DNA of 64,000 bases from Nocardioides furvisabuli. GTDB lineage: Bacteria; Actinomycetota; Actinomycetes; Propionibacteriales; Nocardioidaceae. The position numbers were made by a program, and so were the translations under genes. Within the stretch, counting starts at the first letter, position 1, and each line of letters starts with the position of its first letter. The DNA lies in assembly GCF_021083185.1 (NCBI RefSeq), contig NZ_JAIGQB010000008.1, forward strand, positions 62,001-126,000, given 5' to 3'. Shown here piece after piece: positions 29,522 to 37,974 of this stretch. The notes under the pieces were generated by a model. That model was not told where the DNA came from, made no database searches, and worked only from the letters and a program-made list of their open reading frames with translations.

Positions 29522-30787
29522 ATGGGCGACGACGGGCTGGGTGAGGGCTCGCGGGTCGCCCTGCTCGTGCCCGGCTCGCCGGCGTACGTCGACCTGGTGC
29601 TCGCGCTGCTGGCCGACGGGATCTTCCCGGTCCCGCTCGACCCCGCCCTCACCGCGTCCGAGCGCGAGCGGATCCTCGCCCCGATCGAGCCCGACCTCCT
29701 GGTGACCTCCCAGGAGCAGGTCGACGACCTGCTGGCGGGCCGGGCGGACCGACAGCGGTCGCTCCCCCGCGGGCGCCCCATCCACTGCACGAGCGGCACC
29801 ACCGGCACGCCCAAGGGCGTGTGGTCGGGCCTGTTGACGAGCGCCGAGGCCTCGGCGCTGGTGGCGGAGGAGCGCGACCTCTGGGACTTCGGCGCATCCG
29901 ACGTCAACCTCGTCCTCAGCCCGCTGCACCACTCCGCCCCGCTGCGCTTCGCCATGGGGACGCTGCTCGCCGGCGGCCGGATCGAGGTCCCCGGGAAGTT
30001 CGACCCGGCCGCCGTCACCGCCGTCATCGCGGCGGCCCGCCCCACGACGATGTTCTGCGTGCCGGCACACCTGCAGCGGCTCTTCGCCCACTGGGACGAG
30101 GTCGGTGTGCCCGACCTGTCGTCATTCCGGCTCGTCGCGCACGCCGGCGCTCCGTGCCCCGACGCGGTCAAGCGCCGCCTCGTCGAGCTGTTCCCCGACG
30201 GCTCCACGTGGGAGTTCTACGGCTCCACCGAGGGGCAGTTCACCGCCTGCCGGTCCGAGGAGTGGCTGGCCCACCCCGGGACAGTCGGTCGCGCCCGCCC
30301 AGGTCGCACCCTGACCACCGACTCCGAGGACCGCATCTGGTGCGCGGTGCCCTCGCACGCCCGGTTCACCTACCTCGGCGCTCCCGAGCAGACGGCCGCC
30401 GCGTGGCGGGACACCACCGCCGGGCCCGCCTTCACCGTCGGCGACGTCGGGCGCATCGACGCCGACGGCTACGTCCACCTCGACGGGCGGCGTACGGACC
30501 TGATCATCTCCGGAGGGGTCAACGTCTACCCCCTGGAGGTCGAGAACGCACTGCGCGAGCACCCCGGGGTCCAGGACGTCGCCGTGTTCGGCGTCGCCGA
30601 CGATCAGTGGGGGCAGCGGGTGTGTGCCGCCGTCGTCGGCACCGCCTCGCCCGACGAGCTCGCCGCGCACGCACGCCGGGTCCTGGCCCCCGCCAAGCGA
30701 CCGAAGGACTACGTCACGGTCGGTGAGCTGCCGATGACCGCGACCGGGAAGGTCCGCCGCGACGCACTCGCCGGGCTGGCCCCCTGA
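29522..30787 (+). CDS. AMP-dependent synthetase/ligase (acyl-CoA synthetase family)
   Basis: A 421-residue adenylate-forming enzyme. The P-loop is CTSGTTGTPKGV (near residue 86), A5 is YGSTEGQ, A7 is VGDVGRIDADGYVHLDGR and A8 is DLIISGGVNVYPLEVE. The catalytic Lys of A10 lies in TATGKVRRD. It is about 80-100 residues shorter at the N-terminus than typical acyl-CoA ligases, so part of the first subdomain is missing. ATG 29522 is favoured because ATG 29513 lies inside a CACAAT -10-like box. It is divergent from a GlxA regulator. Confidence 0.85.
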   Translation: MGDDGLGEGSRVALLVPGSPAYVDLVLALLADGIFPVPLDPALTASERERILAPIEPDLLVTSQEQVDDLLAGRADRQRSLPRGRPIHCTSGTTGTPKGVWSGLLTSAEASALVAEERDLWDFGASDVNLVLSPLHHSAPLRFAMGTLLAGGRIEVPGKFDPAAVTAVIAAARPTTMFCVPAHLQRLFAHWDEVGVPDLSSFRLVAHAGAPCPDAVKRRLVELFPDGSTWEFYGSTEGQFTACRSEEWLAHPGTVGRARPGRTLTTDSEDRIWCAVPSHARFTYLGAPEQTAAAWRDTTAGPAFTVGDVGRIDADGYVHLDGRRTDLIISGGVNVYPLEVENALREHPGVQDVAVFGVADDQWGQRVCAAVVGTASPDELAAHARRVLAPAKRPKDYVTVGELPMTATGKVRRDALAGLAP

Positions 30788-30802
30788 CCCGGCAGCGTCA
30801 GG
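30783..30802. terminator. small dyad at the convergent ligase/patatin stops
   Basis: CCTGAC (30783-30788) pairs with GTCAGG (30797-30802) around 8 bases and includes the stop codons of both convergent genes. It is a weak terminator candidate. Confidence 0.3.
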
Positions 30803-31640
30803 CCGTCCACACGTGGCGGATCTCGTCGACCAGACCGCGCGACTGCCGCAGCCCCGCCTCGGCGGCGTCCTTGCGCCTGGCGGGATCGAGCAGGTTGCGC
30901 CCGAAGGCCGCCAGCGCCTCGGGATCCGGCGTCACCACCGACCACTCCCGGGGGGCCACGCGCTCGAGCTGCGCCCGGATGGACGTCTTCTTGCTCAGCG
31001 ACCTCGGCAGCGGCGCCAGGACCACGACCCGCTCGACATCGCGGGCCACGTCGACGTTGGCGGTCGAGCGCATGCCGCCGTCCATGTAGGACCGACCGCC
31101 GATCTCGACCGGTGGCCACACCGTCGGGACGGCGCAGCTGGCGGCCACGGCCGAGACGAGGTCGACCCCGGAGTCGGCGGTGAAGACGGTGAACTCACCG
31201 CTCTCCGCGTCGACGGCGGTGATGCGCAGGTCGCGCTCAGGCCAGGCGTGGACGGGCAGCCGGGAGCGGATCACGCCCTCGCGGTCGGCGCTCCCGGGCT
31301 CGTGGGCTGCGCGCGCGACACGGCCGACCCTGGCCAGCTTGTCGCGACCGCTGCCGGGCAGGAGGTAGGGCGGCGCGAGCTTGAGCGCGGCGATGCGCGA
31401 GAGCCGGCCACCCAGCTCGGCGTCGGGCGGCTCGAGCTGCGCGGCGTAGAGGTCAGCGGTCGGTACGTCGTTGGCGACCTGCGCGCCGACGACCGAGCCC
31501 GCGGACGTCCCCACCACGATGTCTGCGTCAGTGAGGTCGACCCCCGCCTCCGCCAGGCCGGCGATGATGCCGATCTCCCACGCGATGCCCGTGATGCCGC
31601 CACCGCCGAGGACGAGTGCCGTACGCCCGTGTCCTGTCAT
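30798..31640 (-). CDS. patatin-like phospholipase
   Basis: A 280-residue serine lipase/acyl hydrolase. The oxyanion hole is LGGGGITG (near residue 11), the nucleophile Ser is in GTSAGS (near residue 46) and the catalytic Asp is in YMDGGMRS. There is no signal peptide, so it acts inside the cell, probably on membrane phospholipids or storage lipids. It is separated from rpsA upstream by a strong terminator. Confidence 0.88.
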   Translation of the reverse strand: MTGHGRTALVLGGGGITGIAWEIGIIAGLAEAGVDLTDADIVVGTSAGSVVGAQVANDVPTADLYAAQLEPPDAELGGRLSRIAALKLAPPYLLPGSGRDKLARVGRVARAAHEPGSADREGVIRSRLPVHAWPERDLRITAVDAESGEFTVFTADSGVDLVSAVAASCAVPTVWPPVEIGGRSYMDGGMRSTANVDVARDVERVVVLAPLPRSLSKKTSIRAQLERVAPREWSVVTPDPEALAAFGRNLLDPARRKDAAEAGLRQSRGLVDEIRHVWTA

Positions 31641-31663
31641 GCGCCAGTTCTACCCCACGCACG

Positions 31664-31698
31664 ACGACGGCCCGCCGGGGATCCCGGCGGGCCGTCGT
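31664..31698 (-). terminator. strong terminator after rpsA
   Basis: ACGACGGCCCGCCGGG (31664-31679) is perfectly complementary to CCCGGCGGGCCGTCGT (31683-31698) with a 3-base loop. It is 30 bases downstream of the rpsA stop on the minus strand. Confidence 0.85.
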
Positions 31699-31727
31699 GA
31701 TGTGCGTCAGGTCAGGGGGTCAGCCGA

Positions 31728-33215
31728 TCAGGCCTGGCCACCCGTGAGCTTCTCGCGGAGCGCCTGCAGCGCCTCGTCCGAGGCGAGCGAGCCGCCGGTG
31801 TCGCCACCGGACTCGCCACCCTCGACGACGTCGCCGCCCGAGGAGTAGGACGTGGCCTCGCCGGCCTCGACCTCGGCCTGCTTGGCCTCCTCCTGCTGCT
31901 TGACGTGCTGCTCCCAGCGCGCGTGCGCCTTGGCGTACTGGTCCTCCCAGACCGCACGCTGCTCGTCGAAGCCCTCGAGCCACTCGCCCGTCTCGGGGTC
32001 GAAGCCCTCGGGGTAGACGTAGTTGCCCTGCTCGTCGTAGGTCGCGGTCATGCCGTAGAGCGTGGGGTCGAACTCCTCCACGTCAGCGGCGGCAGCGGTC
32101 TCGTTGGCCTGCTTGAGCGACAGCGAGATCCGGCGACGCTCGAGGTCGATGTCGATGATCTTGACCATGACGTCGTCGTTGACCTGGACGACCTGCTCGG
32201 GGATCTCGACGTGACGCTCGGCGAGCTCGGAGATGTGCACCAGGCCCTCGATGCCCTCCTCGACACGGACGAACGAGCCGAAGGGCACCAGCTTGGTGAC
32301 CTTGCCGGGCACGATCTGGCCGATCTGGTGGGTGCGGGCGAAGTGCTGCCACGGGTCCTCCTGCGTCGCCTTCAGCGACAGGGAGACACGCTCGCGGTCC
32401 ATGTCGACGTCGAGGACCTCGACGGTGACCTCGTCGCCCACGGCGACGACCTCGGACGGGTGGTCGATGTGCTTCCACGACAGCTCCGAGACGTGGACCA
32501 GGCCGTCGACGCCACCGAGGTCCACGAAGGCACCGAAGTTGACGATCGAGGACACGACACCCTTGCGGATCTGACCCTTCTGGAGCTGGGTGAGGAAGCC
32601 GTGACGCACCTCGGACTGGGTCTGCTCGAGCCAGGCACGGCGCGACAGGACCACGTTGTTGCGGTTCTTGTCGAGCTCGATGATCTTGGCCTCGAGGACC
32701 TGGCCGACGTAGGGCTGCAGGTCGCGGACGCGACGCATCTCCACGAGCGAGGCGGGCAGGAAGCCGCGCAGGCCGATGTCGATGATGAGGCCACCCTTGA
32801 CGACCTCGATGACGGTGCCCTCGACGACGCCGTCCTCCTCCTTGACCTGCTCGATGGTGCCCCAGGCACGCTCGTACTGAGCACGCTTCTTGGACAGGAT
32901 CAGGCGGCCTTCCTTGTCCTCCTTCTGGAGGACCAGGGCCTCGACCTTGTCGCCCACGGAAACGACCTCGTTGGGGTCGACGTCGTGCTTGATCGACAGC
33001 TCGCGCGAGGGGATGACGCCCTCGGTCTTGTAGCCGATGTCGAGGAGGACCTCGTCGCGGTCCACCTTGACGATGGTGCCCTCGACGATGTCGCCGTCGT
33101 TGAAGTACTTGATGGTCGCGTCGATTGCCGCGAGGAAGTCCTCTTCGGACCCGATGTCGTTGATCGCGACCTGGGGCGCGTCGTAGTCCGGAAGAGTGGA
33201 GAGCGTGCTCGTCAT
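31728..33215 (-). CDS. rpsA: 30S ribosomal protein S1
   Basis: A 495-residue RNA-binding ribosomal protein that helps load mRNA on the 30S subunit. Four S1 domains are visible, starting near GDIVEGTIVKV, GVVEGTVIEVV, GQIRKGVVSSIVNFGAFVDL and GQIVPGKVTKLVPFGSFVRV, about residues 37-370. An acidic glutamate/glycine-rich tail follows, ending LREKLTGGQA. This four-domain form is usual in actinobacteria. The SD AAGGA lies in a short dyad (AAGGAA/TTCCTT) just before the ATG at 33215. Confidence 0.95.
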   Translation of the reverse strand: MTSTLSTLPDYDAPQVAINDIGSEEDFLAAIDATIKYFNDGDIVEGTIVKVDRDEVLLDIGYKTEGVIPSRELSIKHDVDPNEVVSVGDKVEALVLQKEDKEGRLILSKKRAQYERAWGTIEQVKEEDGVVEGTVIEVVKGGLIIDIGLRGFLPASLVEMRRVRDLQPYVGQVLEAKIIELDKNRNNVVLSRRAWLEQTQSEVRHGFLTQLQKGQIRKGVVSSIVNFGAFVDLGGVDGLVHVSELSWKHIDHPSEVVAVGDEVTVEVLDVDMDRERVSLSLKATQEDPWQHFARTHQIGQIVPGKVTKLVPFGSFVRVEEGIEGLVHISELAERHVEIPEQVVQVNDDVMVKIIDIDLERRRISLSLKQANETAAAADVEEFDPTLYGMTATYDEQGNYVYPEGFDPETGEWLEGFDEQRAVWEDQYAKAHARWEQHVKQQEEAKQAEVEAGEATSYSSGGDVVEGGESGGDTGGSLASDEALQALREKLTGGQA

Positions 33216-33367
33216 ATGGAAGGAATTTCCTTGGATGGATGGAGTCGTGCGGACGCGCGCAACCGCCTGTTTCACTGAGCCACGGCGGTGAGGTGTCACT
33301 GACGAGAGCTCGGCGAGCCGGGGTTCGCTCGGTACGGAAACCGGGCAGACGTCTGGCGCAGCACACA

Positions 33368-33398
33368 AGAGTACGCGCCTGCGACCGCGCACGTCCAA
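33368..33398 (-). promoter_or_regulatory. probable rpsA promoter
   Basis: On the minus strand TTGGAC (33393-33398) and TACTCT (33368-33373) are 19 bases apart. The message would have a leader of about 145 bases containing small dyads, long enough for leader-based control. Confidence 0.4.
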
Positions 33399-33416
33399 CC
33401 GGGCAGGCCCCCTCGC

Positions 33417-33449
33417 GCCACGCTCACGCCACGCTCACGCCACGCTCAG
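33417..33449. repeat. 11-bp tandem repeat, three copies, across a stop codon
   Basis: GCCACGCTCAC is repeated at 33417-33427 and 33428-33438, then again with one change at 33439-33449. The last copy contains the stop codon of the minus-strand phosphotransferase gene. Confidence 0.85.
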
Positions 33450-34357
33450 CGACCGAAGGGCCACGCGTGGACGTCGCCGGTCTCCGCAATGGCCAGGAGC
33501 AGTGTCTCGGCGCGGTCCGCCACCGGGTTCTCCCCTGCCCGTGACGCGAGGTCCACGAGCGCCCAGAGGTCGGCCGCGCGGGCGCCCTCGAGGACGACGG
33601 CCGGGTCTCCCCCGCGCACGGCGACCCAGGCGTCGAGGACGGCGGCGACGTAGGCAGGGTGGCGCTCGAAGCGGAGCAGGTTCCCCAGGTCCGTCCACGG
33701 GTGGCCGGCGTGTGCGTACTCCCAGTCGAGCACGGCGGCGACCTCGAGGGTCCCGGGCGCGACGAGGACGTTCTTGGGGTTGAGGTCGCCGTGGACGAGG
33801 CTGGCACGACCCACCTCGTCCAGCAGTGCCTGCGCGGACCCGCAGGCGTCGGTCAGGGCGTCCAGCCGCGCGTCCGACCACCCCGGCAAACGGCTGGCGG
33901 CCCACTCGAGCAGGTCGTCGGTGGGGAAGCGTCCCAGCCGCAGCTCGGCGTCGACGAACGGACCGGGTCGCAGCAGGGGCATCCCGGCGAGCGCAGCCGC
34001 CACGACGCCCAGGGACCGACCGAGGCGCGCCAGCGACTCCACGTCACCGGCCGCCACCAGGCGCTCGACGGCGAGGTCGCCGCGCTCGCCCGGCACGAAG
34101 GACGTCACCAGCAACCCCGGGACGTCCTCCTCGGCGAGCGGGCGGCGCACCTCCAGCACGTCCGGGACGGGCACCAGGCCGCGAACCAGGCCCAGCACCG
34201 AGCGGTCGACCTCAGGGGCCGCGGCACCGCGCCGGTCACCGGGCGGGTAGATCCGTACGACGGCCCGCTCTCCGCCGGCACCGGCGACGAAGGTGCGGCC
34301 GGAGTGGCCGCCGGGCAGGGGATGCCAGTCGAGTCCGAGGTCGCTCACCCGCGCCAT
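33446..34357 (-). CDS. phosphotransferase family protein (APH-like kinase)
   Basis: A 303-residue protein of the aminoglycoside/choline kinase-like fold. The Brenner motif is LVHGDLNPKNVLV (near residue 194) with the catalytic Asp, and the metal-binding Asp is in VLDWEYAHAGHPW. The N-terminal lobe has a glycine loop (GGHSGRTFVAG) and VVRIYPP. The substrate is unknown; many such genes have nothing to do with antibiotics. An alternative start seven codons earlier is possible. A tandem repeat ends the gene. Confidence 0.82.
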   Translation of the reverse strand: MARVSDLGLDWHPLPGGHSGRTFVAGAGGERAVVRIYPPGDRRGAAAPEVDRSVLGLVRGLVPVPDVLEVRRPLAEEDVPGLLVTSFVPGERGDLAVERLVAAGDVESLARLGRSLGVVAAALAGMPLLRPGPFVDAELRLGRFPTDDLLEWAASRLPGWSDARLDALTDACGSAQALLDEVGRASLVHGDLNPKNVLVAPGTLEVAAVLDWEYAHAGHPWTDLGNLLRFERHPAYVAAVLDAWVAVRGGDPAVVLEGARAADLWALVDLASRAGENPVADRAETLLLAIAETGDVHAWPFGR

Positions 34358-34428
34358 GGTGGCACGGGCCGCGGGCACGTCCCCGGAGAGCTCGGCTCAT
34401 ACCTTCGGACACGGTTCATGTCACCTTC

Positions 34429-34458
34429 TTGTGCACGACTCGTTGATCGGGCTAGATC
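34429..34458 (+). promoter_or_regulatory. possible promoter of the secreted Ig/TSP3 protein
   Basis: TTGTGC (34429-34434) is followed after 18 bases by TAGATC (34453-34458). TAGATCTCT then recurs 23 bases later inside the downstream dyad. Confidence 0.35.
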
Positions 34459-34472
34459 TCTTCTCACCGTGG

Positions 34473-34495
34473 CGTAGATCTCTCGAGGATCTACG
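34473..34495 (+). promoter_or_regulatory. leader hairpin or operator dyad
   Basis: CGTAGATC (34473-34480) and GATCTACG (34488-34495) form a perfect 8-bp inverted repeat around 7 bases, 27 bases upstream of the ATG at 34523. It may be a repressor site or an RNA hairpin in the leader. Confidence 0.45.
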
Positions 34496-34522
34496 GGCGC
34501 AGACGCACAGGGGGTAGGACGC

Positions 34523-37069
34523 ATGCAGGCACGACGACAGCACCGGCCACGGGGCCGGTTCTCCACAGGAGCGGCCATAGCCGTGGCGCTCGCGCTACCC
34601 GGGTCGATGCTGGCCCTGACCCAGGCGCCCGCCGCGGCGGCGCCGCTGCCGGCGGCCTACTCCGCCGACGCCCACGCCGACATCGTCGACCTCGACGTCG
34701 ACCTGCTCGCCCTCGACCTGGCCGGGGTCCAGGTCGGGCACAGCCGCAGCACGGTCGCGAGCACGACGACCGACGGCACGAGCACGGCGACCTCCGCCAA
34801 CCTCGGCGGGACCCTGGCAGGAACCGGACTCACCCTCGACGAGGAGACCGTCACCGCACCGCCGTCTCAGGACCCTCCCGCGACCACGCTCCTCGGTGTC
34901 CCCCTCGCTCCGGTCGTCACTGTCGGCGCCGTCCAGGGCGACGTTCAGGCGTCGTGGGCGGGCGCGAACACCTGCGTGCCCGCCGCGCAGGACGGCACGA
35001 GGGTCATGTCCGACGCGCGCACCACGCTCGCCGGCCTGAGCCTGGCGTCGCTCCCCGGCCTGGGCACGCTCGCCGACGTGGCGGCGTCCGAGACCCGGAC
35101 CCGTACCTTCCTCGACGACCAGGCACCAGGTGGTGCCGACGTCGTCTCGCGGACCACCACCACGGTCGGTGACATCAGCCTCCTCGACGACGCCGTCACC
35201 GTCGACGTCACCAGCCCCGTCGTCCTCGAGGCCCGCTCCGACGGCGCCACGGGCAGCGCCGGCTACGTCAACCCGCCGACGATCGTCGCGACGGTCGGTG
35301 GCCAGCAGGTCACCATCCCGCCGAACGGCCAACCGCAGCCGATCACGCTGCCGTTCGCGCTCGACCTCCTCGTGAACCTCTCCCTCACCGCCTACCCCGC
35401 GCAAGACCAGTCGGCGGGCGCGACGGGCAGCGCGACGGCGGACGCGCTCCTGCGCATCGACCTCGAGGTCCTAAACACCGGGCTCCTCGATGCCGCCGAC
35501 GTCTCCCTCGGCATCGCCCCGATGTCGGTGCAGGCAACCGCACCGACCGGCGGGGTGGAGTGCGGGGTGGACGACGACGCACCCGCCGCCCCGGTCATCG
35601 ACCAGCCCACAGAAGGATCCGTCACCAACGACGCGACGCCTGAGTTCTCGGGGACCGCGGAGCCCGGCTCGACGGTCGTCGTGACGGACTCCAACGGCAA
35701 CCAGGTCTGCACCGACGTTGCCGAGGGCGGCACGTGGAGCTGCGCACCGGCCGCGGACCTGACCGACGGCGAGGACACCTACTCCGCCACGGCGACGGAC
35801 GCGGCGGGCAACACCTCCGCACCGGACACGGTCACGTTCGAGGTCGACACCACGACCACGGTGGACGTCCTGACCCCTGCGGACGGATCCAGCACCTCCG
35901 ACCCGACACCGGCAGTGTCGGGCACCGGTGAGGCCGGCGCGTCGATCACCGTCACCGAGGGCGGGCTCCCGGTCTGCACCACGACCGTGCAGTCCGACGG
36001 CACCTGGTCGTGCGACCCGGCGCTGCCGCTGCTCCCCGGCGAGCACACCCTCACGGTCACCGCGGAGGACGAGGCCGGCAACACCGACACCGCGACGACG
36101 ACCTTCATCATCGTGCCTGACGGCGGCGACACCGTCCCGCCGGCCGCGCCGGTGATCGTCGCACCCGCCGAGGGCGCGTCGGTGCAGGACACCACGCCGC
36201 TGATCTCGGGCACCGGCGAGGCGGGGGCCACCGTGACCGTCGCGGAGGGCTCGACCGTCCTCTGCACGGCAGTGGTGGCCACCAACGGCACGTGGTCGTG
36301 CTCGCCCGCGGTCGCGCTGCCCCTCGGGCCGCACACCGTCAGCGCCACCCAGGCCGACGCCGACGGCAACGTCAGCCCCGCCGACACCGTGTCCTTCACG
36401 ATCGTCGGTGCCACGACGCCTCCGACGTCCCCGGCGTCGCCGGCGTCGAATGACACCGACGGCGACGGCCTGTCCGACGGCCAGGAGGCGATGCTCGGGA
36501 CCGACCCGAACAACCACGACACGGACGACGACGGCCTGAGCGACGGCGCCGAGACCAACGTCCACGGGACCGACCCTCGGGACCGCGACACCGACGGCGA
36601 CCGCATCACCGACGGTCGTGAGGTCAGCGGCGTGCGCATCAAGGAGCGCTTCGAAGTCTGCGGCAAGAAGGCGCGTACGGCGATCCTCGTCCGCACCGAC
36701 CCGCTGTCGAAGGACACCGACAAGGACGGCCTCACCGACGGCAAGGAGGTCCGCGGCTACAGGATCAAGCAGAAGGTGCGGACCAAGAAGAAGACGTTCT
36801 TCATCGGCAGGACCCGGTCCAACCCGACGAGGAAGGACACCGACCGCGACGGCCTGGAGGACAAGGTCGAGCTGACCGGCAAGGCCAACAAGCGCTTCGG
36901 CAGGGACCGGACCGACCCGTCCAAGTGCGACACCGACAAGGGCGGCGTCGGCGACGGCGCCGAGGTGAGGGCGAGGTCCAACCCCGCCGACTGGCGCTCG
37001 GGACCGCGTGACCCGCGGATCCGCGGCACCAGGCCCACACGCCGCGACGACTCCTTCGGGATCGGCTGA
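34523..37069 (+). CDS. large secreted protein with Ig-like and TSP3-type calcium repeats
   Basis: An 848-residue exported protein with a Sec signal (cleavage near APAAAA, residue 40). Residues 45-350 form a beta-rich domain resembling actinobacterial choice-of-anchor secreted proteins. Three bacterial Ig-like repeats follow (about 355-635), each with a two-cysteine unit ending GTWSC and a core like PEFSGTAEPGSTVVV. Residues 645-825 carry at least five DxDxDGxxDxxE thrombospondin type-3 calcium sites (NDTDGDGLSDGQE, HDTDDDGLSDGAE, KDTDKDGLTDGKE). It ends with a basic tail and no LPXTG motif or anchor helix. Adhesive or structural function is inferred. Confidence 0.82.
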   Translation: MQARRQHRPRGRFSTGAAIAVALALPGSMLALTQAPAAAAPLPAAYSADAHADIVDLDVDLLALDLAGVQVGHSRSTVASTTTDGTSTATSANLGGTLAGTGLTLDEETVTAPPSQDPPATTLLGVPLAPVVTVGAVQGDVQASWAGANTCVPAAQDGTRVMSDARTTLAGLSLASLPGLGTLADVAASETRTRTFLDDQAPGGADVVSRTTTTVGDISLLDDAVTVDVTSPVVLEARSDGATGSAGYVNPPTIVATVGGQQVTIPPNGQPQPITLPFALDLLVNLSLTAYPAQDQSAGATGSATADALLRIDLEVLNTGLLDAADVSLGIAPMSVQATAPTGGVECGVDDDAPAAPVIDQPTEGSVTNDATPEFSGTAEPGSTVVVTDSNGNQVCTDVAEGGTWSCAPAADLTDGEDTYSATATDAAGNTSAPDTVTFEVDTTTTVDVLTPADGSSTSDPTPAVSGTGEAGASITVTEGGLPVCTTTVQSDGTWSCDPALPLLPGEHTLTVTAEDEAGNTDTATTTFIIVPDGGDTVPPAAPVIVAPAEGASVQDTTPLISGTGEAGATVTVAEGSTVLCTAVVATNGTWSCSPAVALPLGPHTVSATQADADGNVSPADTVSFTIVGATTPPTSPASPASNDTDGDGLSDGQEAMLGTDPNNHDTDDDGLSDGAETNVHGTDPRDRDTDGDRITDGREVSGVRIKERFEVCGKKARTAILVRTDPLSKDTDKDGLTDGKEVRGYRIKQKVRTKKKTFFIGRTRSNPTRKDTDRDGLEDKVELTGKANKRFGRDRTDPSKCDTDKGGVGDGAEVRARSNPADWRSGPRDPRIRGTRPTRRDDSFGIG

Positions 37070-37081
37070 GCGAAGCAGCGA

Positions 37082-37123
37082 CGACCGGGTCCTCGGACGG
37101 ACACCTGTCCGGGGACCCGGTCG
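37082..37123 (+). terminator. terminator after the secreted protein gene
   Basis: CGACCGGGTCC (37082-37092) pairs perfectly with GGACCCGGTCG (37113-37123). The inner GGAC/GTCC extends the stem beyond a small internal loop. Confidence 0.75.
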
Positions 37124-37139
37124 CGCCGTGGGTGCGCAC

Positions 37140-37145
37140 TAGGCT
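37140..37145 (+). promoter_or_regulatory. -10 box of a leaderless promoter for the methyltransferase gene
   Basis: TAGGCT, seven bases before the GTG at 37153; the same box and spacing occur before the methyltransferase at 46290. Confidence 0.5.
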
Positions 37146-37152
37146 CCCGCTC

Positions 37153-37974
37153 GTGGACGATCACCTGCCCCAGTCGGTCCGCGTCGAGCGCCGAGCGGTC
37201 TCCGAGGAGGAGTCGCGTCGGGCCAACGGCCCCGACTGGGACCGCTACGCCGACGAGTACCAGGCGACCCACGGCACGTTCCTCGGCGACGCCGGCTTCG
37301 TGTGGGGGCCGGAGGGCCACACCGAGGAGGAGCTGCACGTCCTCGGTGACGTCGCCGGCCTCGACGTGCTCGAGGTGGGCAGCGGGGCCGGTCAGTGCTC
37401 GCGCTGGGTGCGGACCCGGGGCGGTCGAGGGTTCGGCCTCGATCTCTCGCACCGCCAGCTCCAGCACTCGCAGCGGCTCGACGAGGAGACGGGTGTCGCC
37501 GTCCCGTCCGTGCGGGGCACCGCCACCCACCTCCCCTTCGCCCCGGCGACCTTCGACGTCGTCTTCTGCTCCTTCGGCGCGCTGCAGTTCGTCAGCGACA
37601 TCGAGGACGCCGTGGGCGAGGTGGCACGCGTGCTGCGTCCGGGCGGCCGCTTCGCCTTCTCCGTCACCCACCCCACCCGCTGGATGTTCCCCGACGACCC
37701 GGGCGAGGCGGGACTGACGGCCACCCAGTCCTACTGGGACCGCACGCCCTACGTCGAGGTCGACGACGCCACCGGCGTGGTGTCCTACGTCGAGCACCAC
37801 CGGACCCTCGGCGACTGGGTGCGGCTGCTCGCCGGCCACGGCTTCGTCCTCTCCGACCTCGTGGAGCCCGAGTGGCCGGCCGACCACGACCGCGTGTGGG
37901 GCGGGTGGTCACGCGCCCGCGGGGTGCTGACCCCGGGGACGGCGATCTTCGTCGCGCACGTGGCAGTCCAGTGA
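37153..37974 (+). CDS. class I SAM-dependent methyltransferase
   Basis: A 273-residue methyltransferase of the type-11 fold. Motif I is LDVLEVGSGAGQCSRWV, the acidic loop is GFGLDLS, and post-I motifs are FDVVFCSFGALQFV and VLRPGGRFAFSV. The acceptor is unknown. The GTG at 37153 was preferred because of the TAGGCT box at seven bases. It overlaps the next gene by 4 bp (GTGA), indicating coupled expression with the HxxxDG acyltransferase-like protein. Confidence 0.85.
   Translation: MDDHLPQSVRVERRAVSEEESRRANGPDWDRYADEYQATHGTFLGDAGFVWGPEGHTEEELHVLGDVAGLDVLEVGSGAGQCSRWVRTRGGRGFGLDLSHRQLQHSQRLDEETGVAVPSVRGTATHLPFAPATFDVVFCSFGALQFVSDIEDAVGEVARVLRPGGRFAFSVTHPTRWMFPDDPGEAGLTATQSYWDRTPYVEVDDATGVVSYVEHHRTLGDWVRLLAGHGFVLSDLVEPEWPADHDRVWGGWSRARGVLTPGTAIFVAHVAVQ

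Noticed and set aside
33446..34357. Antibiotic resistance kinase
   Set aside because: The APH fold is shared by many unrelated kinases, and no resistance context is present.
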